Source of the DNA: Limosilactobacillus ingluviei DSM 15946
GTDB taxonomy: Bacteria > Bacillota > Bacilli > Lactobacillales > Lactobacillaceae
Length of the DNA: 51,259 nucleotides
Assembly: GCF_001435775.1 (NCBI RefSeq)
Contig: NZ_AZFK01000083.1
Span: forward strand, 1-51,259
Direction of reading: 5' to 3'
The notes below the pieces were generated by a model, which was given only the letters and a program-made list of their open reading frames with translations, was not told where the DNA came from and did no database searches. Position 1 is the first letter of the stretch; the number at the start of each line of letters is the position of its first letter. Positions 23,837 through 32,076 of this stretch are shown here, piece after piece. The position numbers and the translations under genes are program-made.

Positions 23837-25387
23837 ATGACTATGGATTACATTGTAGGTATTGATATTGGTACCACCAGTACGAAAGCTTTGCTCTATG
23901 ATCTGAATGGTAAGATTTATGCTAAAGCCAACATTGGCTATCACTTATACCAAGATCTTCCCGACATGGCGGAAGAAGATCCTGATGATATCTTCAACGC
24001 TACCCTATCCGCCATCCAAGAAGTCGTAACTAAGGCCAAGCGTACCGATGGCAAAGTTATTGCCATTTCTTGGTCCGCCCAGCAACACAGCCTGATTGCC
24101 CTGGATGAAAACTACAAACCACTGACCCGGACGATCACTTGGGCGGATAATCGAGCCGAAAAGTACGCCCGTGAATACAAGGAAAACGGCAAGGGTATGT
24201 TTGTCTACCAACACACCGGGTTGCCAATTCACCCAATGGGTCCCTTCTACAAATTGTTGTGGCTACAGGCTGAACACCCAGAGATCTGTGAAAAGACTGC
24301 CTACTGGGTCGGGATCAAGGAATACATCATCTGGCGCTACACCAATGTTTTAGCTGAAGAAACCTCGATGGCTGCAGCAACTGGGTTATTGAACATGCGC
24401 AGTGTTGATTGGGATGATGAGGTGCTGAAGTTGGTCAACGTCAAGCGTAGCCAACTACCCGACCTGGTGGAAACGACCCACGCGATCGTAGGGATCCGCT
24501 CCGAATATGCCAAGGTAATGGGCATCCCCGATGACGTGAAAGTCGTTATGGGGGCAACTGACGGCGCCCTCTCCACGATCGGGGTCGGCGCACTGGAAAC
24601 CGGTACTCTGGCAATCAACATTGGGACTTCCGCCGCAGTGCGTTCCTTTGTTGACAAGCCGATTGTCGATCCTAAGGCCCGGCTGTACTGCTACCCAATT
24701 ATGAATGGTAAGTACTTGGTCGGCGGCCCAATCAACAGCGGTGGGATCGTCTTTAACTGGGCCCACGATGCCATGTTTACGGGGGTACAAGAAACCGCCA
24801 AAATGTTAAAGAGCAGTTCTTACAACCTCCTAACTGAAATCGCCAAGACTGTACCGGCCGGCTCAGCAGGTTTGTTGTTCCACCCTTACTTAGGTGGTGA
24901 ACGAGCTCCCCTCTGGGATGCCAACGCCCGCGGTTCCTTCTTTGGTTTAAACCGAAACCACACCCGGGCTCACATGGTTCGGGCGGTGTTAGAAGGAATC
25001 GTCTTTAACCTTTATATGACCACCCTAGCCTTAACCGAAGTCACGGGGGATCCAAAGGACATCTTGGTTGCTGGAGGCTTCGTTCAATCCTCCTTGGGTC
25101 GGCAAATCATGGCTGACGTGTATGAACACGAAATTACGATTCCAGATTCCTACGAAAGTGGCTGTCTAGCCGCCATGTACTTGGCCAAAATGAGCCTGGG
25201 CCTGGAAAGCGACCTTACCAACATCGTTAACTACATTGGCAAGGAAAAGAAGTACGAACCAAACGAAGAAAACTTTGCTGCTTACCGAGCCTTGATTCCG
25301 ATCTTCATTCGGTTGAGCCGGGAACTAGCAACGGAATACCAAAGCATCGCGGACTTCCAACGCCACTTTCCTACCCTTTACAAATAG
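23837..25387 (+). CDS. gntK: gluconokinase, FGGY family
   Basis: Phosphorylates gluconate to 6-phosphogluconate, the substrate of Gnd at the right edge. The 516 residues show the FGGY ATP-binding N-terminus GIDIGTTSTKALLYD and the C-terminal signature region (LVAGGFVQSSLGRQIMADV). The pattern SWSAQQHSLIALDE and TITWADNRAEKYA is typical of Firmicute GntK; xylulokinase is the main alternative. Its divergent promoter is shared with uxuB. No gluconate permease is adjacent. Confidence 0.87.
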   Translation: MTMDYIVGIDIGTTSTKALLYDLNGKIYAKANIGYHLYQDLPDMAEEDPDDIFNATLSAIQEVVTKAKRTDGKVIAISWSAQQHSLIALDENYKPLTRTITWADNRAEKYAREYKENGKGMFVYQHTGLPIHPMGPFYKLLWLQAEHPEICEKTAYWVGIKEYIIWRYTNVLAEETSMAAATGLLNMRSVDWDDEVLKLVNVKRSQLPDLVETTHAIVGIRSEYAKVMGIPDDVKVVMGATDGALSTIGVGALETGTLAINIGTSAAVRSFVDKPIVDPKARLYCYPIMNGKYLVGGPINSGGIVFNWAHDAMFTGVQETAKMLKSSSYNLLTEIAKTVPAGSAGLLFHPYLGGERAPLWDANARGSFFGLNRNHTRAHMVRAVLEGIVFNLYMTTLALTEVTGDPKDILVAGGFVQSSLGRQIMADVYEHEITIPDSYESGCLAAMYLAKMSLGLESDLTNIVNYIGKEKKYEPNEENFAAYRALIPIFIRLSRELATEYQSIADFQRHFPTLYK

Positions 25388-25400
25388 AATTACTGAACCC

Positions 25401-25438
25401 AAAAACAGCGGATGGCTCTGCAACCACCCGCTGTTTTT
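25401..25438. terminator. convergent bidirectional terminator
   Basis: Stem AAAAACAGCGG/CCGCTGTTTTT between gntK (plus) and the histidine phosphatase (minus). Confidence 0.85.
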
Positions 25439-25451
25439 ATGCTCTTGAAAC

Positions 25452-26108
25452 TTATAGCTCCAATTTACGGTTATATTCCGTAATCGTTATTTGCCCACTC
25501 TCATCTAATACCAATTTAGTCACACTCCCATTAGCCGGGGCATTATTAACGGTATTCACTCCTAAATAATCCGCAATCGTCCGGATGATCGAACCATGGC
25601 TGACCACCAACACCCTTCCCCCGTTAGGCAGTTGATGAGTAAGCTTAGTCAAGCCACTGTTAAACCTTTCGACTAGGGCCGGATACAGCTCAGCCGCGTG
25701 CGCCGGATCCTGTTCGTGCATGTACTGGCGCATTGCCTGGAACCCTTCGTGAGCCACCACGTCTTCTTGATCTCGGTAGCCGTACGGCGCGGTAATTTTG
25801 TGGATGCTCTCTACGACCGAAGTCCCTTCGTAAGTCGAAAAAAAGATCTCCCGAAAGGCCGCCATCGTTCTCACGTCAGCTGGGTAATGCTTTAATTCCG
25901 CTAAAATCAGATCCCTGGTCTTCACCGTCCGCGGTAAGTCCGATGCCACCACCAAATCAAAGCGTTCGTCACGCAAAGCTGCCCCTAGCCGACTGGCCTG
26001 GCTCTTCCCTTTGGCGGTCAACTCAGAATCAATCCAACCTTGAAAGCGTCCCAAGGTATTCAAGAACGTTTCGCCGTGCCGAACCAAGTAAAAGACGTAT
26101 TTTGTCAT
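25452..26108 (-). CDS. histidine phosphatase family protein (phosphoglycerate mutase-like)
   Basis: Branch-1 histidine phosphatase with the nucleophile motif LVRHGETFLN near the N-terminus and the second histidine in VSHGSIIRT. About 218 residues from MTKYVFYL (26108), chosen because GGGGTGG lies six bases upstream; a GTG three codons earlier (26117) is the alternative. Likely a small-molecule sugar-phosphate phosphatase rather than glycolytic PGM. A TGTTCACGTTATCA motif just upstream (26124-26137) may tie it to the uronate regulon. Confidence 0.88.
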   Translation of the reverse strand: MTKYVFYLVRHGETFLNTLGRFQGWIDSELTAKGKSQASRLGAALRDERFDLVVASDLPRTVKTRDLILAELKHYPADVRTMAAFREIFFSTYEGTSVVESIHKITAPYGYRDQEDVVAHEGFQAMRQYMHEQDPAHAAELYPALVERFNSGLTKLTHQLPNGGRVLVVSHGSIIRTIADYLGVNTVNNAPANGSVTKLVLDESGQITITEYNRKLEL

Positions 26109-26287
26109 TATTGCCACCCCGTATGTTCACGTTATCATTACAACGTCTTCCACGATACAAGATTTCCTATGCTTTAGCAAGCCGTTTTCGACTAATTGCA
26201 GCTACTTTAAAGCCAAAAAGCCAGCCCATCAGTTGGCCCGCTTGCTGGCGCTGAGGTCTGGCTTTCCGTTGGCGCTAACTGGGGCGT
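26109..26287. other. intergenic region: half-operator and terminator of the small-peptide transcript
   Basis: Contains TGTTCACGTTATCA (26124-26137) and, for minus-strand transcripts, a hairpin GCCAGC...GCTGGC (26220-26249) followed by five T. This would end the small-peptide mRNA. No other gene seen. Confidence 0.45.
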
Positions 26288-26395
26288 TTAGCGCCGCATG
26301 ATCTTGTCATAGATCCAGTTAGCTAGCACGCCACTAGCGATTCCAAGCGCCAGCTGTGCTAGGTTGTCTAGGAAGTTGTCTAACAAGGGGTTCAC
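26288..26395 (-). CDS. small hydrophobic peptide, candidate type I toxin
   Basis: A 35-codon ORF from GTG (26393-26395), or 32 codons from a TTG three codons later with GGGGGTG six bases upstream. The peptide starts acidic/polar (NPLLDNFLDNLAQ), has a central apolar helix ALGIASGVLANWIY and a basic tail DKIMRR. That is the layout of membrane-acting type I toxins (Fst/TxpA-like in size), but I do not recognise a named family. Its start region is the exact reverse complement of part of a predicted divergent RNA (26484-26598), which should block translation. A leader of about 50 bases and an extended -10 TGTTAAAAC lie upstream. Expression is unproven. Confidence 0.55.
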   Translation of the reverse strand: MNPLLDNFLDNLAQLALGIASGVLANWIYDKIMRR

Positions 26396-26452
26396 CCCCG
26401 TTCTTTGGCCGCCCGAAGGCTAATTGAGCTGGTTAGGCTCAGCCATGTACCG

Positions 26453-26475
26453 TTTTAACAGGTTTTGTGTTAAAA
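26453..26475. promoter_or_regulatory. back-to-back extended -10 promoters forming an inverted repeat
   Basis: TTTTAACA-7-TGTTAAAA is an exact inverted repeat. Each arm reads as an extended -10 (TGTTAAAAT on plus, TGTTAAAAC on minus), giving symmetrical divergent promoters for the predicted RNA and the peptide mRNA. It could equally be a repressor operator. Confidence 0.5.
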
Positions 26476-26483
26476 TTTAGGTG

Positions 26484-26598
26484 TGTTTAGGAAGTTGAGC
26501 AACGGGGTTCACCCTAAGTGAGTTTCCAAGCTGGTTACTTGGACCCCAAACTCACTAGCCAACTAAAAAAATCCTCCGCAAAAGCGGGGGATTTTTTT
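26484..26598 (+). ncRNA. predicted small antisense RNA (antitoxin RNA candidate)
   Basis: A noncoding stretch of about 115 bases starting after the extended -10 TGTTAAAAT (26468-26476) and ending in a strong terminator. It contains AGGAAGTTG (26489-26497) and GGGGTTCACCC (26504-26514). Both are repeated on the same strand within the peptide gene (26370-26378 and 26387-26397). Because the peptide gene is read from the other strand, the RNA is perfectly complementary to the peptide's start codon region and to its early codons. A stem AGTGAGTTT...AAACTCACT follows. Par/Fst-type loci use the same direct-repeat principle, but convergently; here the two genes are divergent. Confidence 0.5.
26565..26598. 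terminator. bidirectional terminator (small RNA / uxaC)
   Basis: Near-perfect stem AAAAAAATCCTCCGC/GCGGGGGATTTTTTT with a 4-base loop and T7 on both strands. Confidence 0.9.
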
Positions 26599-26625
26599 AA
26601 TTCTATCTTCAGTCAAAATTAAACG

Positions 26626-26666
26626 TACTTCGCCCCGTCAGTTTATTCCACCAACGGGGCAAAGTA
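26626..26666 (-). terminator. hairpin directly downstream of uxaC
   Basis: TACTT-GCCCCGT paired with ACGGGGC-AAGTA. The T tract on the minus side is broken, so this is probably a first, weaker terminator or a 3' mRNA stabiliser. Confidence 0.5.
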
Positions 26667-26693
26667 GGTAATCAAGCTGCGCTCAGTTCCTAA

Positions 26694-28163
26694 TTAGTAT
26701 TGGAACCGATTTTCGTGCTGGCCAAATAATTCGTCTGGCGTCGCATCCGGGAAGAACCCAAAGTATTCGTAAGCATTATTGTAGGCAATGTCTTCAATAA
26801 TCTTACCCAGGTATTCTTCATCTTCGGGAGCCCGGCCCTGTTCCACCAAATTACCAAAGAAGTTACACAATACCCGCCGGAAGTATTCATGCCGTGGGTA
26901 TGACAAGAAGCTCCGGGAGTCGGTCAGCATCCCGACAAAGTTTGGTAAGAGACTTTGTTGGGCAAAGTCACGTAATTGAGTGTCCATCCCCTCAGCCGTG
27001 TCGTTAAACCACCAAGCGGCCCCAAATTGCATCTTTTGCTTGCCGCCTTCTTGGAAACAACCCATCAAAGTTACCAGTTGCTTCCAATCGTTTGGATTCA
27101 GGGAGTAGAAGATCGACTTTGGCAGATCGCGGGTTTCTTGCATCTTCGTATATAATTTAGCCATTTGGTCCACAATGTCTGGTTGAGTACCCATGGCATC
27201 GTAACCAGTATCTTGACCTAATTGTTCAAACATCGGCTTGTTAAGGTCCCGGATCGAATTGATGTGGAATTGCATCGTCCAGTTGAACTTCTTGTTTAAC
27301 TTCATCATTTCTTCCAGGAACATCGTCAACCACTTGTCGTATTCCAAACCAGTAACGGGTTCGTTGGCAGCTGCCTTCTTCATGATCGAATCCAGTTCTT
27401 CATCGGTCGCTTCGGCAAAGTGGTAAGTCAACAACGAGTGGTCGGACAGGCGGCCGCCCATTTCGTTAAAGTATTCAAACCGTTGTTCCAAAGCCTTTAC
27501 TAAGTCACGGAAAGAGTTGATTTCTACTCCGGCTTGTTCGCCCAATTCCTTTAAGTAGTCCGCAAAGGTTGGCTTGTTGATTTGAATCAAGTTATCTGGC
27601 CGCATGGCTGGCAAAGTCCGGAAGCCACTTTCCTTTTCTTCAGCCTTCAACAGCTTGTGGTAGTGCAAATCAGAAGCCGGGTCGTCCGTCGTGCAGACTG
27701 CCTTGACGTTGGAGTTCTTGATCAAATTTCGCGGCTTAAAGTCGTCGGTAGCTAGCAAAGCATTGGCCTTCTTCCAAACTTCTGGGGCATTCTTGGTCGT
27801 CAGCGGTTCGTCAATCCCAAAGAAGCGTTGCAATTCCAGGTGCGTCCATTCATAAACCGGGTTGCCGACCGCCTTTTCAATTGTGCCAGCCCAGGCCATA
27901 AACTTGTCATAATCATCGCCATTACCAGTAATCAATTCTTCCGGCACCCCATTGGCCCGCATCAACCGCCACTTGTAGTGGTCACCATAGTGATCTTCGT
28001 TAATCCACAGTTTGGTGATGTTTTCATAGTTCTTATTTTCGTAAATTTCATTTGGGTTTAAGTGACAGTGATAGTCAATAATTGGCATATCCTTAGCGTG
28101 ATCAAAGAACAGCTTCTTACCCCATTCATTTGTTAATAGAAAATCCTTGTCTAACAACGTCAT
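26694..28163 (-). CDS. uxaC: uronate isomerase (glucuronate/galacturonate isomerase)
   Basis: Converts D-glucuronate to D-fructuronate and D-galacturonate to D-tagaturonate. The 489 residues begin with the diagnostic [15 protein letters not shown] (metal-binding HxH) and contain [25 protein letters not shown] and [20 protein letters not shown]. It is transcribed together with the GPH symporter upstream (gap about 36 bases). A second, AT-richer copy lies at 38257-39705. Confidence 0.97.
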   Translation of the reverse strand: MTLLDKDFLLTNEWGKKLFFDHAKDMPIIDYHCHLNPNEIYENKNYENITKLWINEDHYGDHYKWRLMRANGVPEELITGNGDDYDKFMAWAGTIEKAVGNPVYEWTHLELQRFFGIDEPLTTKNAPEVWKKANALLATDDFKPRNLIKNSNVKAVCTTDDPASDLHYHKLLKAEEKESGFRTLPAMRPDNLIQINKPTFADYLKELGEQAGVEINSFRDLVKALEQRFEYFNEMGGRLSDHSLLTYHFAEATDEELDSIMKKAAANEPVTGLEYDKWLTMFLEEMMKLNKKFNWTMQFHINSIRDLNKPMFEQLGQDTGYDAMGTQPDIVDQMAKLYTKMQETRDLPKSIFYSLNPNDWKQLVTLMGCFQEGGKQKMQFGAAWWFNDTAEGMDTQLRDFAQQSLLPNFVGMLTDSRSFLSYPRHEYFRRVLCNFFGNLVEQGRAPEDEEYLGKIIEDIAYNNAYEYFGFFPDATPDELFGQHENRFQY

Positions 28164-28199
28164 TTTAAAAGCCCCCTAATGCTCTTTAAATTTCTAAGT

Positions 28200-29660
28200 T
28201 TACTTAACGTCTTCGTCACCGATAATACCGTGTTCCCACTTGCCTTGGTCAAGGTCAGTGGCGATTTGTTCAAACTTAGCGTCATTGATCTTGTAAAGGA
28301 AGCCGATAATTACGGCCGCCATAATCAAGCAGAAGCCTGGGTATAAAGTCATCGCCGCCTTGATCCCCGTTAAGGTTGCCGCAGTTTGGTGAGCATTAGC
28401 AACGTATCCAGTAACCGCTAAGACACCAGCAGAGACTAAAGCCGCAATGGATTGCGCAATCTTCCGCGAGAAGTTAAAAGCAGCGTAAGTGATTGCTTCT
28501 TTCCGCATCCCCGTGTGCCATTCACCGTAGTCAATCGCGTTGGAAACCATGGCCCAAGTAATCCCATTTGGAATGGCCAATGCCGTGTACCCAATCGTAA
28601 CCAGCACGATGAAGGAGATTACATTATCTGGCAAGAAGAAGTTCAAAATGTTAGCAATTGCCCCAACAAAGAAGGAAACCAAGGCCGTCCGCTTTTGCCC
28701 AAATCGCTTGGTCAAACTAGGAATCATGAAGACCCCAACGATGGAACAACCCATCATAACGGCGTTGATAACTGGCTGAAGACCAATGTTACCAAGGTTG
28801 TATTGAGCATAGAAAACCATCATTTGGTTATTCGTGTTCATTGCCGAAATCGTAAACAACGTCATCAAGATCAGTGCCCCAAGTGGCCCGTTCGTGAAGA
28901 CTACTTTAATGTAGTCCTTAAAGCCTTCCTTCTTGGCGTTTGGATCACGGTGTACCTTAACATTTTCCTTCGTCCCAAAGTAGCAAACTGCAAACATTAA
29001 GATCCCAGCGGCCGCAAAACAGGTTGCCGCAAACAGATAACCATGCAGTTGATCTTTCGAACTCATTCCCCCGCCGACTAATTCCATCAGCGGAATGAAA
29101 GCTACCCCAGCGATAAATTGAGCCGCCACGGAACCCACCTGACGCGTTGTTGCCATGAAACTCCGGTCTTGTGGATTCCGACTCATTACCGAGGCTAACG
29201 AACCATACGGATCATTGGTAAATGAGTAAACCAAACCCCAAGTCATGTACACTGCATATGCGTAAATGATCTTTTGGTTCATAGACAGCCCCATTGGCAT
29301 CGTAAAGGTAATGACCGTCATAATCCCCAGAATAATGGCAGAAATCATCATTACCGGCCGGAACTTACCACGCTTACCAATATTTTTCCGTCCATCAATT
29401 ACCGACCCCGCGATCGGGTCCATAAAGGCATCAAAGATCTTTGAAAAGGCGAAGATCCCCGCAACGGCACCAGCACCAATGCCGGCAGCATCAATCCAGA
29501 ACTTAGTCAAGTAAGCTTGACCGAGGTCAAACATGAACCCATTCCCAAAGTCCCCAAAACCATAGGCAATCTTTTGGCGGGTTGGGATTCGCTTGTTGTA
29601 GTTGTCCGCCTTAACGGTGTCGTTAGCCGTTGGCGTAGATGCAGTTTTCGCACCATCCAT
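28200..29660 (-). CDS. GPH-family uronide/uronate:cation symporter
   Basis: Twelve-helix GPH transporter, about 486 residues from MDGAKTAS (29660), which has AGGAGGGA upstream; a start nine codons earlier (29687) lacks one. Family blocks: RQKIAYGFGDFGNGFMFDLG, DPIAGSVIDGRKNIGKRGKF, NDPYGSLASVMSRNPQDR. Being the first gene of the uxaC operon, it likely imports glucuronides or hexuronates (UidB-like). CACGTGAACA lies just upstream of the ribosome site, and a perfect cre (29841-29854) sits in the presumed promoter. Confidence 0.9.
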   Translation of the reverse strand: MDGAKTASTPTANDTVKADNYNKRIPTRQKIAYGFGDFGNGFMFDLGQAYLTKFWIDAAGIGAGAVAGIFAFSKIFDAFMDPIAGSVIDGRKNIGKRGKFRPVMMISAIILGIMTVITFTMPMGLSMNQKIIYAYAVYMTWGLVYSFTNDPYGSLASVMSRNPQDRSFMATTRQVGSVAAQFIAGVAFIPLMELVGGGMSSKDQLHGYLFAATCFAAAGILMFAVCYFGTKENVKVHRDPNAKKEGFKDYIKVVFTNGPLGALILMTLFTISAMNTNNQMMVFYAQYNLGNIGLQPVINAVMMGCSIVGVFMIPSLTKRFGQKRTALVSFFVGAIANILNFFLPDNVISFIVLVTIGYTALAIPNGITWAMVSNAIDYGEWHTGMRKEAITYAAFNFSRKIAQSIAALVSAGVLAVTGYVANAHQTAATLTGIKAAMTLYPGFCLIMAAVIIGFLYKINDAKFEQIATDLDQGKWEHGIIGDEDVK

Positions 29661-29687
29661 GAGTTTGTCCCTCCTAATTAAACACAC

Positions 29688-30205
29688 GTGAACATTTTTT
29701 GATAAAAATAAATGCGACTTATCATCGCGATGTCAGTAATTACTGAAAAAAGATTGCAATCAGTCAAAAGAAACAGTCATCAAATTCCTCACACTCAATC
29801 TGTTACTCTTTTAACAATTTCTATCTTACCACACTTTAATTGAAAACGGTAACATTTTTTAATTTAATAAAACATTACATCTGGCACCCGTTTTTTTGAA
29901 ATCAGCATTCGAAAATAAAGCATTCACCGTTATCTATTTATTATTTTAAACCTCCGCGACTTTAGCGTCTCTAAATAGCTTCAATAGACAAATATCTTAC
30001 TGATTTCCAGATATTTTCTACTCAAATCATCCTTTTTCATGTTCACGTTTTCGTAGACGAAACAATTAAGAAAACGCTTTTCGAGAAATAAAATCGTTTT
30101 CAAATAAAGTAAGCGATTCCTTACCATTGTAATTTTCACGATTTCATCTATAATAATAAAACGTTAAGAGAGAATTACCATAATAGAGAGGGAGGAATTG
30201 ACACC
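29688..30205. promoter_or_regulatory. control region: uronide symporter (minus) and small peptide gene (plus)
   Basis: 518 bp with no larger gene. Minus side: CACGTGAACA (29685-29694), TAAGAT-type -10 and perfect cre TGAAAACGGTAACA (29841-29854). Plus side: ATGTTCACGTTTTC (30039-30052), cre-like AGAAAACGCTTTTC (near 30070), promoter TTGTAA (30127-30132), 16 bp, TATAAT (30149-30154), then GGGAGG before the ATG. Confidence 0.6.
29841..29854 (-). promoter_or_regulatory. CcpA cre site
   Basis: TGAAAACGGTAACA fits the cre consensus at every fixed position and overlaps the promoter of the GPH-uxaC operon. Confidence 0.7.
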
Positions 30206-30376
30206 ATGATGTCTTTAGTTCGAGGAATTGTCGCTGCTGTTATTTTAGCTGGAGCTGGAGTTGGTTCCGCAGTTACCGTAGCCGGCAATAAAACTGTTAA
30301 TCAATACGCTCAATACGTACAACAAACTAACCAAAAGGCTCACACAAATGCCGTAAACGTATTTGCTGGTAACTAA
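30206..30376 (+). CDS. small 56-residue membrane-anchored or secreted protein, unknown function
   Basis: ATG ATG start behind GGGAGG. The N-terminus (MMSLVRGIVAAVILAGAGVG then SAVTVAG) is one signal-peptide-like or single-pass helix. The rest is a polar, Gln/Asn-rich tail (VNQYAQYVQQTNQKAHTNAV) ending NVFAGN. AVTVAG could serve as a cleavage site. It has its own promoter, a nearby TGTTCACG motif and cre-like sites, and a strong terminator, so it looks like a real monocistronic gene. No family recognised; possible roles are a membrane stress peptide, a signal peptide or a transporter accessory. It was too short for routine ORF cut-offs. Confidence 0.7.
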   Translation: MMSLVRGIVAAVILAGAGVGSAVTVAGNKTVNQYAQYVQQTNQKAHTNAVNVFAGN

Positions 30377-30397
30377 ATATTTACATTATTGATATGC

Positions 30398-30432
30398 AAA
30401 ACGCGCGAGAAAAAATTCTCGCGCGTTTTTTC
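30398..30432. terminator. bidirectional terminator (small peptide gene / GH30 operon)
   Basis: 14-bp stem AAAACGCGCGAGAA/TTCTCGCGCGTTTT with A/T tails on both sides. Confidence 0.92.
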
Positions 30433-32063
30433 TACTCTTTTCCTGGAGCCATATCATCTTTATGATTCATTGGATATGGGTTTAATTTGAATTGTTCGTC
30501 CTTTCTAGGATGACTCTGGTTAAGTTTACCATTTGTTTTATGCAAAGAAACAGTCCCATATGCTGGTACTGTAACACTTTGCCAACCAGTAACTCCATTA
30601 ATTTTTACAGTTGCCCGTAATTCCTCATCCGTTGGATTATATAGCTGTGCCGCAATTGATCCATCTGGAGCCATAAACGCAACAGAACCCAAACCACCGG
30701 AATAACCATTTTGAGTATACGTAGTCGAGCCAACCACAATCGACCCCGGGACTATATCCTGTCCAAAATTGCGAAGCATGTAGTATTCGAGATTTCGTTG
30801 CACTTTTCCACTTGAATGATCAATTGTTACGACTCCCCGGCGTCCTGTCGAGCCTGCAATATTTGGCAAGCCACGTTCATCAAGCGCTAAATTCCACAAG
30901 AAAATCGAAGAAACGCCTTGCCGCACCAGCCAATTACCGATTAATCCCATCATGATATGAGATGCATCCTCAACAGTATCCTCCATCATACAACGCCGTT
31001 CTGTCATTGAAAGTTCCCAGTCTGGATTAAAACGTTTAAATTTCAACAGATTCTCGTATGGTCCTTCGTAGACATGAAACGCAAAGCCATCAAAAGCTCG
31101 AGCTTCTTTTAAGGATAAAGTATCTAACATCTTTTCCGCATCTAAGTTTAGACTTCCATCCCAGAAATATAACTTAGTTTCAGGGAACGCTTTATCCAAT
31201 GCTGGTCTTAAATAGCGATAACCAAAATGAGCTAATTCTTTAAAGTCCCATATCATCGCTGGCCATGCTGCTGCATTTGACGGTTCATTTTGAATTGTTA
31301 AGCCATAGATAGGAATTCCATACTTGCGATACGCTGACAAATAACGCACAAAGTACTGAGCATAAACTCCTTCAAACCGATCCAAATCAGAAAATCCATT
31401 GCCCGTAAATTCACCAAAGCGCATCCGACCACCCATAGCCATTTTGCCAGTGGTCTTCATCCACGCTGGGGCCGACCATGGCGAAGCTAAAACTTTTACA
31501 GCAGGATTGATCTTTAAAATCTCTTGCACTACTGGCACAATATAGCGTAAATCTTTTGTCGCGTTTGCTGCACCTGGGGTCCCCTCACCAATCGAAAACT
31601 TCTCTAAAGCTGAGTCGTGTTGACCATATGGCACATCATCATAAGAGTAAAATTGATTTTCATATTCTTCAGGTGTCAACGATTCAGAACTACTAGCTTT
31701 AGATTCATCCATCCGCTGTTCATAATTAGTCCTGCCATACTCATCATCTCGACGTTGTTCTCCTGAACCAAAATCACACGATCCCAATGGAATACGAATT
31801 AACGAAAATCCGCCCTCTTCCGGCGAAAATAATTCACTTAAAAGCGCATGACGTTGTTCCGGTGTTTGTTTCCAAATTAACGAAGCTGTTGCATCCGTGA
31901 TAGCTGCTCCCACGCCTAACCATGCTTGTTTTCGATCAGCTGGATCAATTACTATTTGAGCTCCTAATCCTGGTTCTTGGGATATTTCAGGAGTTGGTAA
32001 TACCGTTCTTTTTTGACGTAGATCACCTGACGTAGCTGTCCATAACTCATTTTTAAAAGTCAT
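30432..32063 (-). CDS. GH30-family glycoside hydrolase
   Basis: Intracellular TIM-barrel plus beta-sandwich glycosidase, about 543 residues from MTFKNEL (32063; AAGGAG with good spacing). Acid/base is Glu260 (TIQNEPSN) and the nucleophile Glu355 (LSMTERRC). GVGAAITDATA and ASPWSAPAWMKT are GH30 marks. GH30 includes beta-glucosidases, beta-xylosidases, fucosidases and glucuronoxylanases, so the exact substrate is open. Residues about 100-137 form an acidic, Ser/Glu-rich insertion before YSYDDVPYG that the family normally lacks. Last gene of the glucuronoside operon, 13 bases after the hydrolase gene. Confidence 0.88.
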   Translation of the reverse strand: MTFKNELWTATSGDLRQKRTVLPTPEISQEPGLGAQIVIDPADRKQAWLGVGAAITDATASLIWKQTPEQRHALLSELFSPEEGGFSLIRIPLGSCDFGSGEQRRDDEYGRTNYEQRMDESKASSSESLTPEEYENQFYSYDDVPYGQHDSALEKFSIGEGTPGAANATKDLRYIVPVVQEILKINPAVKVLASPWSAPAWMKTTGKMAMGGRMRFGEFTGNGFSDLDRFEGVYAQYFVRYLSAYRKYGIPIYGLTIQNEPSNAAAWPAMIWDFKELAHFGYRYLRPALDKAFPETKLYFWDGSLNLDAEKMLDTLSLKEARAFDGFAFHVYEGPYENLLKFKRFNPDWELSMTERRCMMEDTVEDASHIMMGLIGNWLVRQGVSSIFLWNLALDERGLPNIAGSTGRRGVVTIDHSSGKVQRNLEYYMLRNFGQDIVPGSIVVGSTTYTQNGYSGGLGSVAFMAPDGSIAAQLYNPTDEELRATVKINGVTGWQSVTVPAYGTVSLHKTNGKLNQSHPRKDEQFKLNPYPMNHKDDMAPGKE

Positions 32064-32076
32064 GTTAATCATCTCC

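Noticed and set aside
26288-26395. Small peptide as a bacteriocin
   Set aside because: No leader with double glycine, no immunity or export gene; the complementary RNA fits a toxin locus better.
28452-29000. 182-codon ORF opposite the GPH symporter
   Set aside because: Antisense shadow with no recognisable domain or ribosome site.
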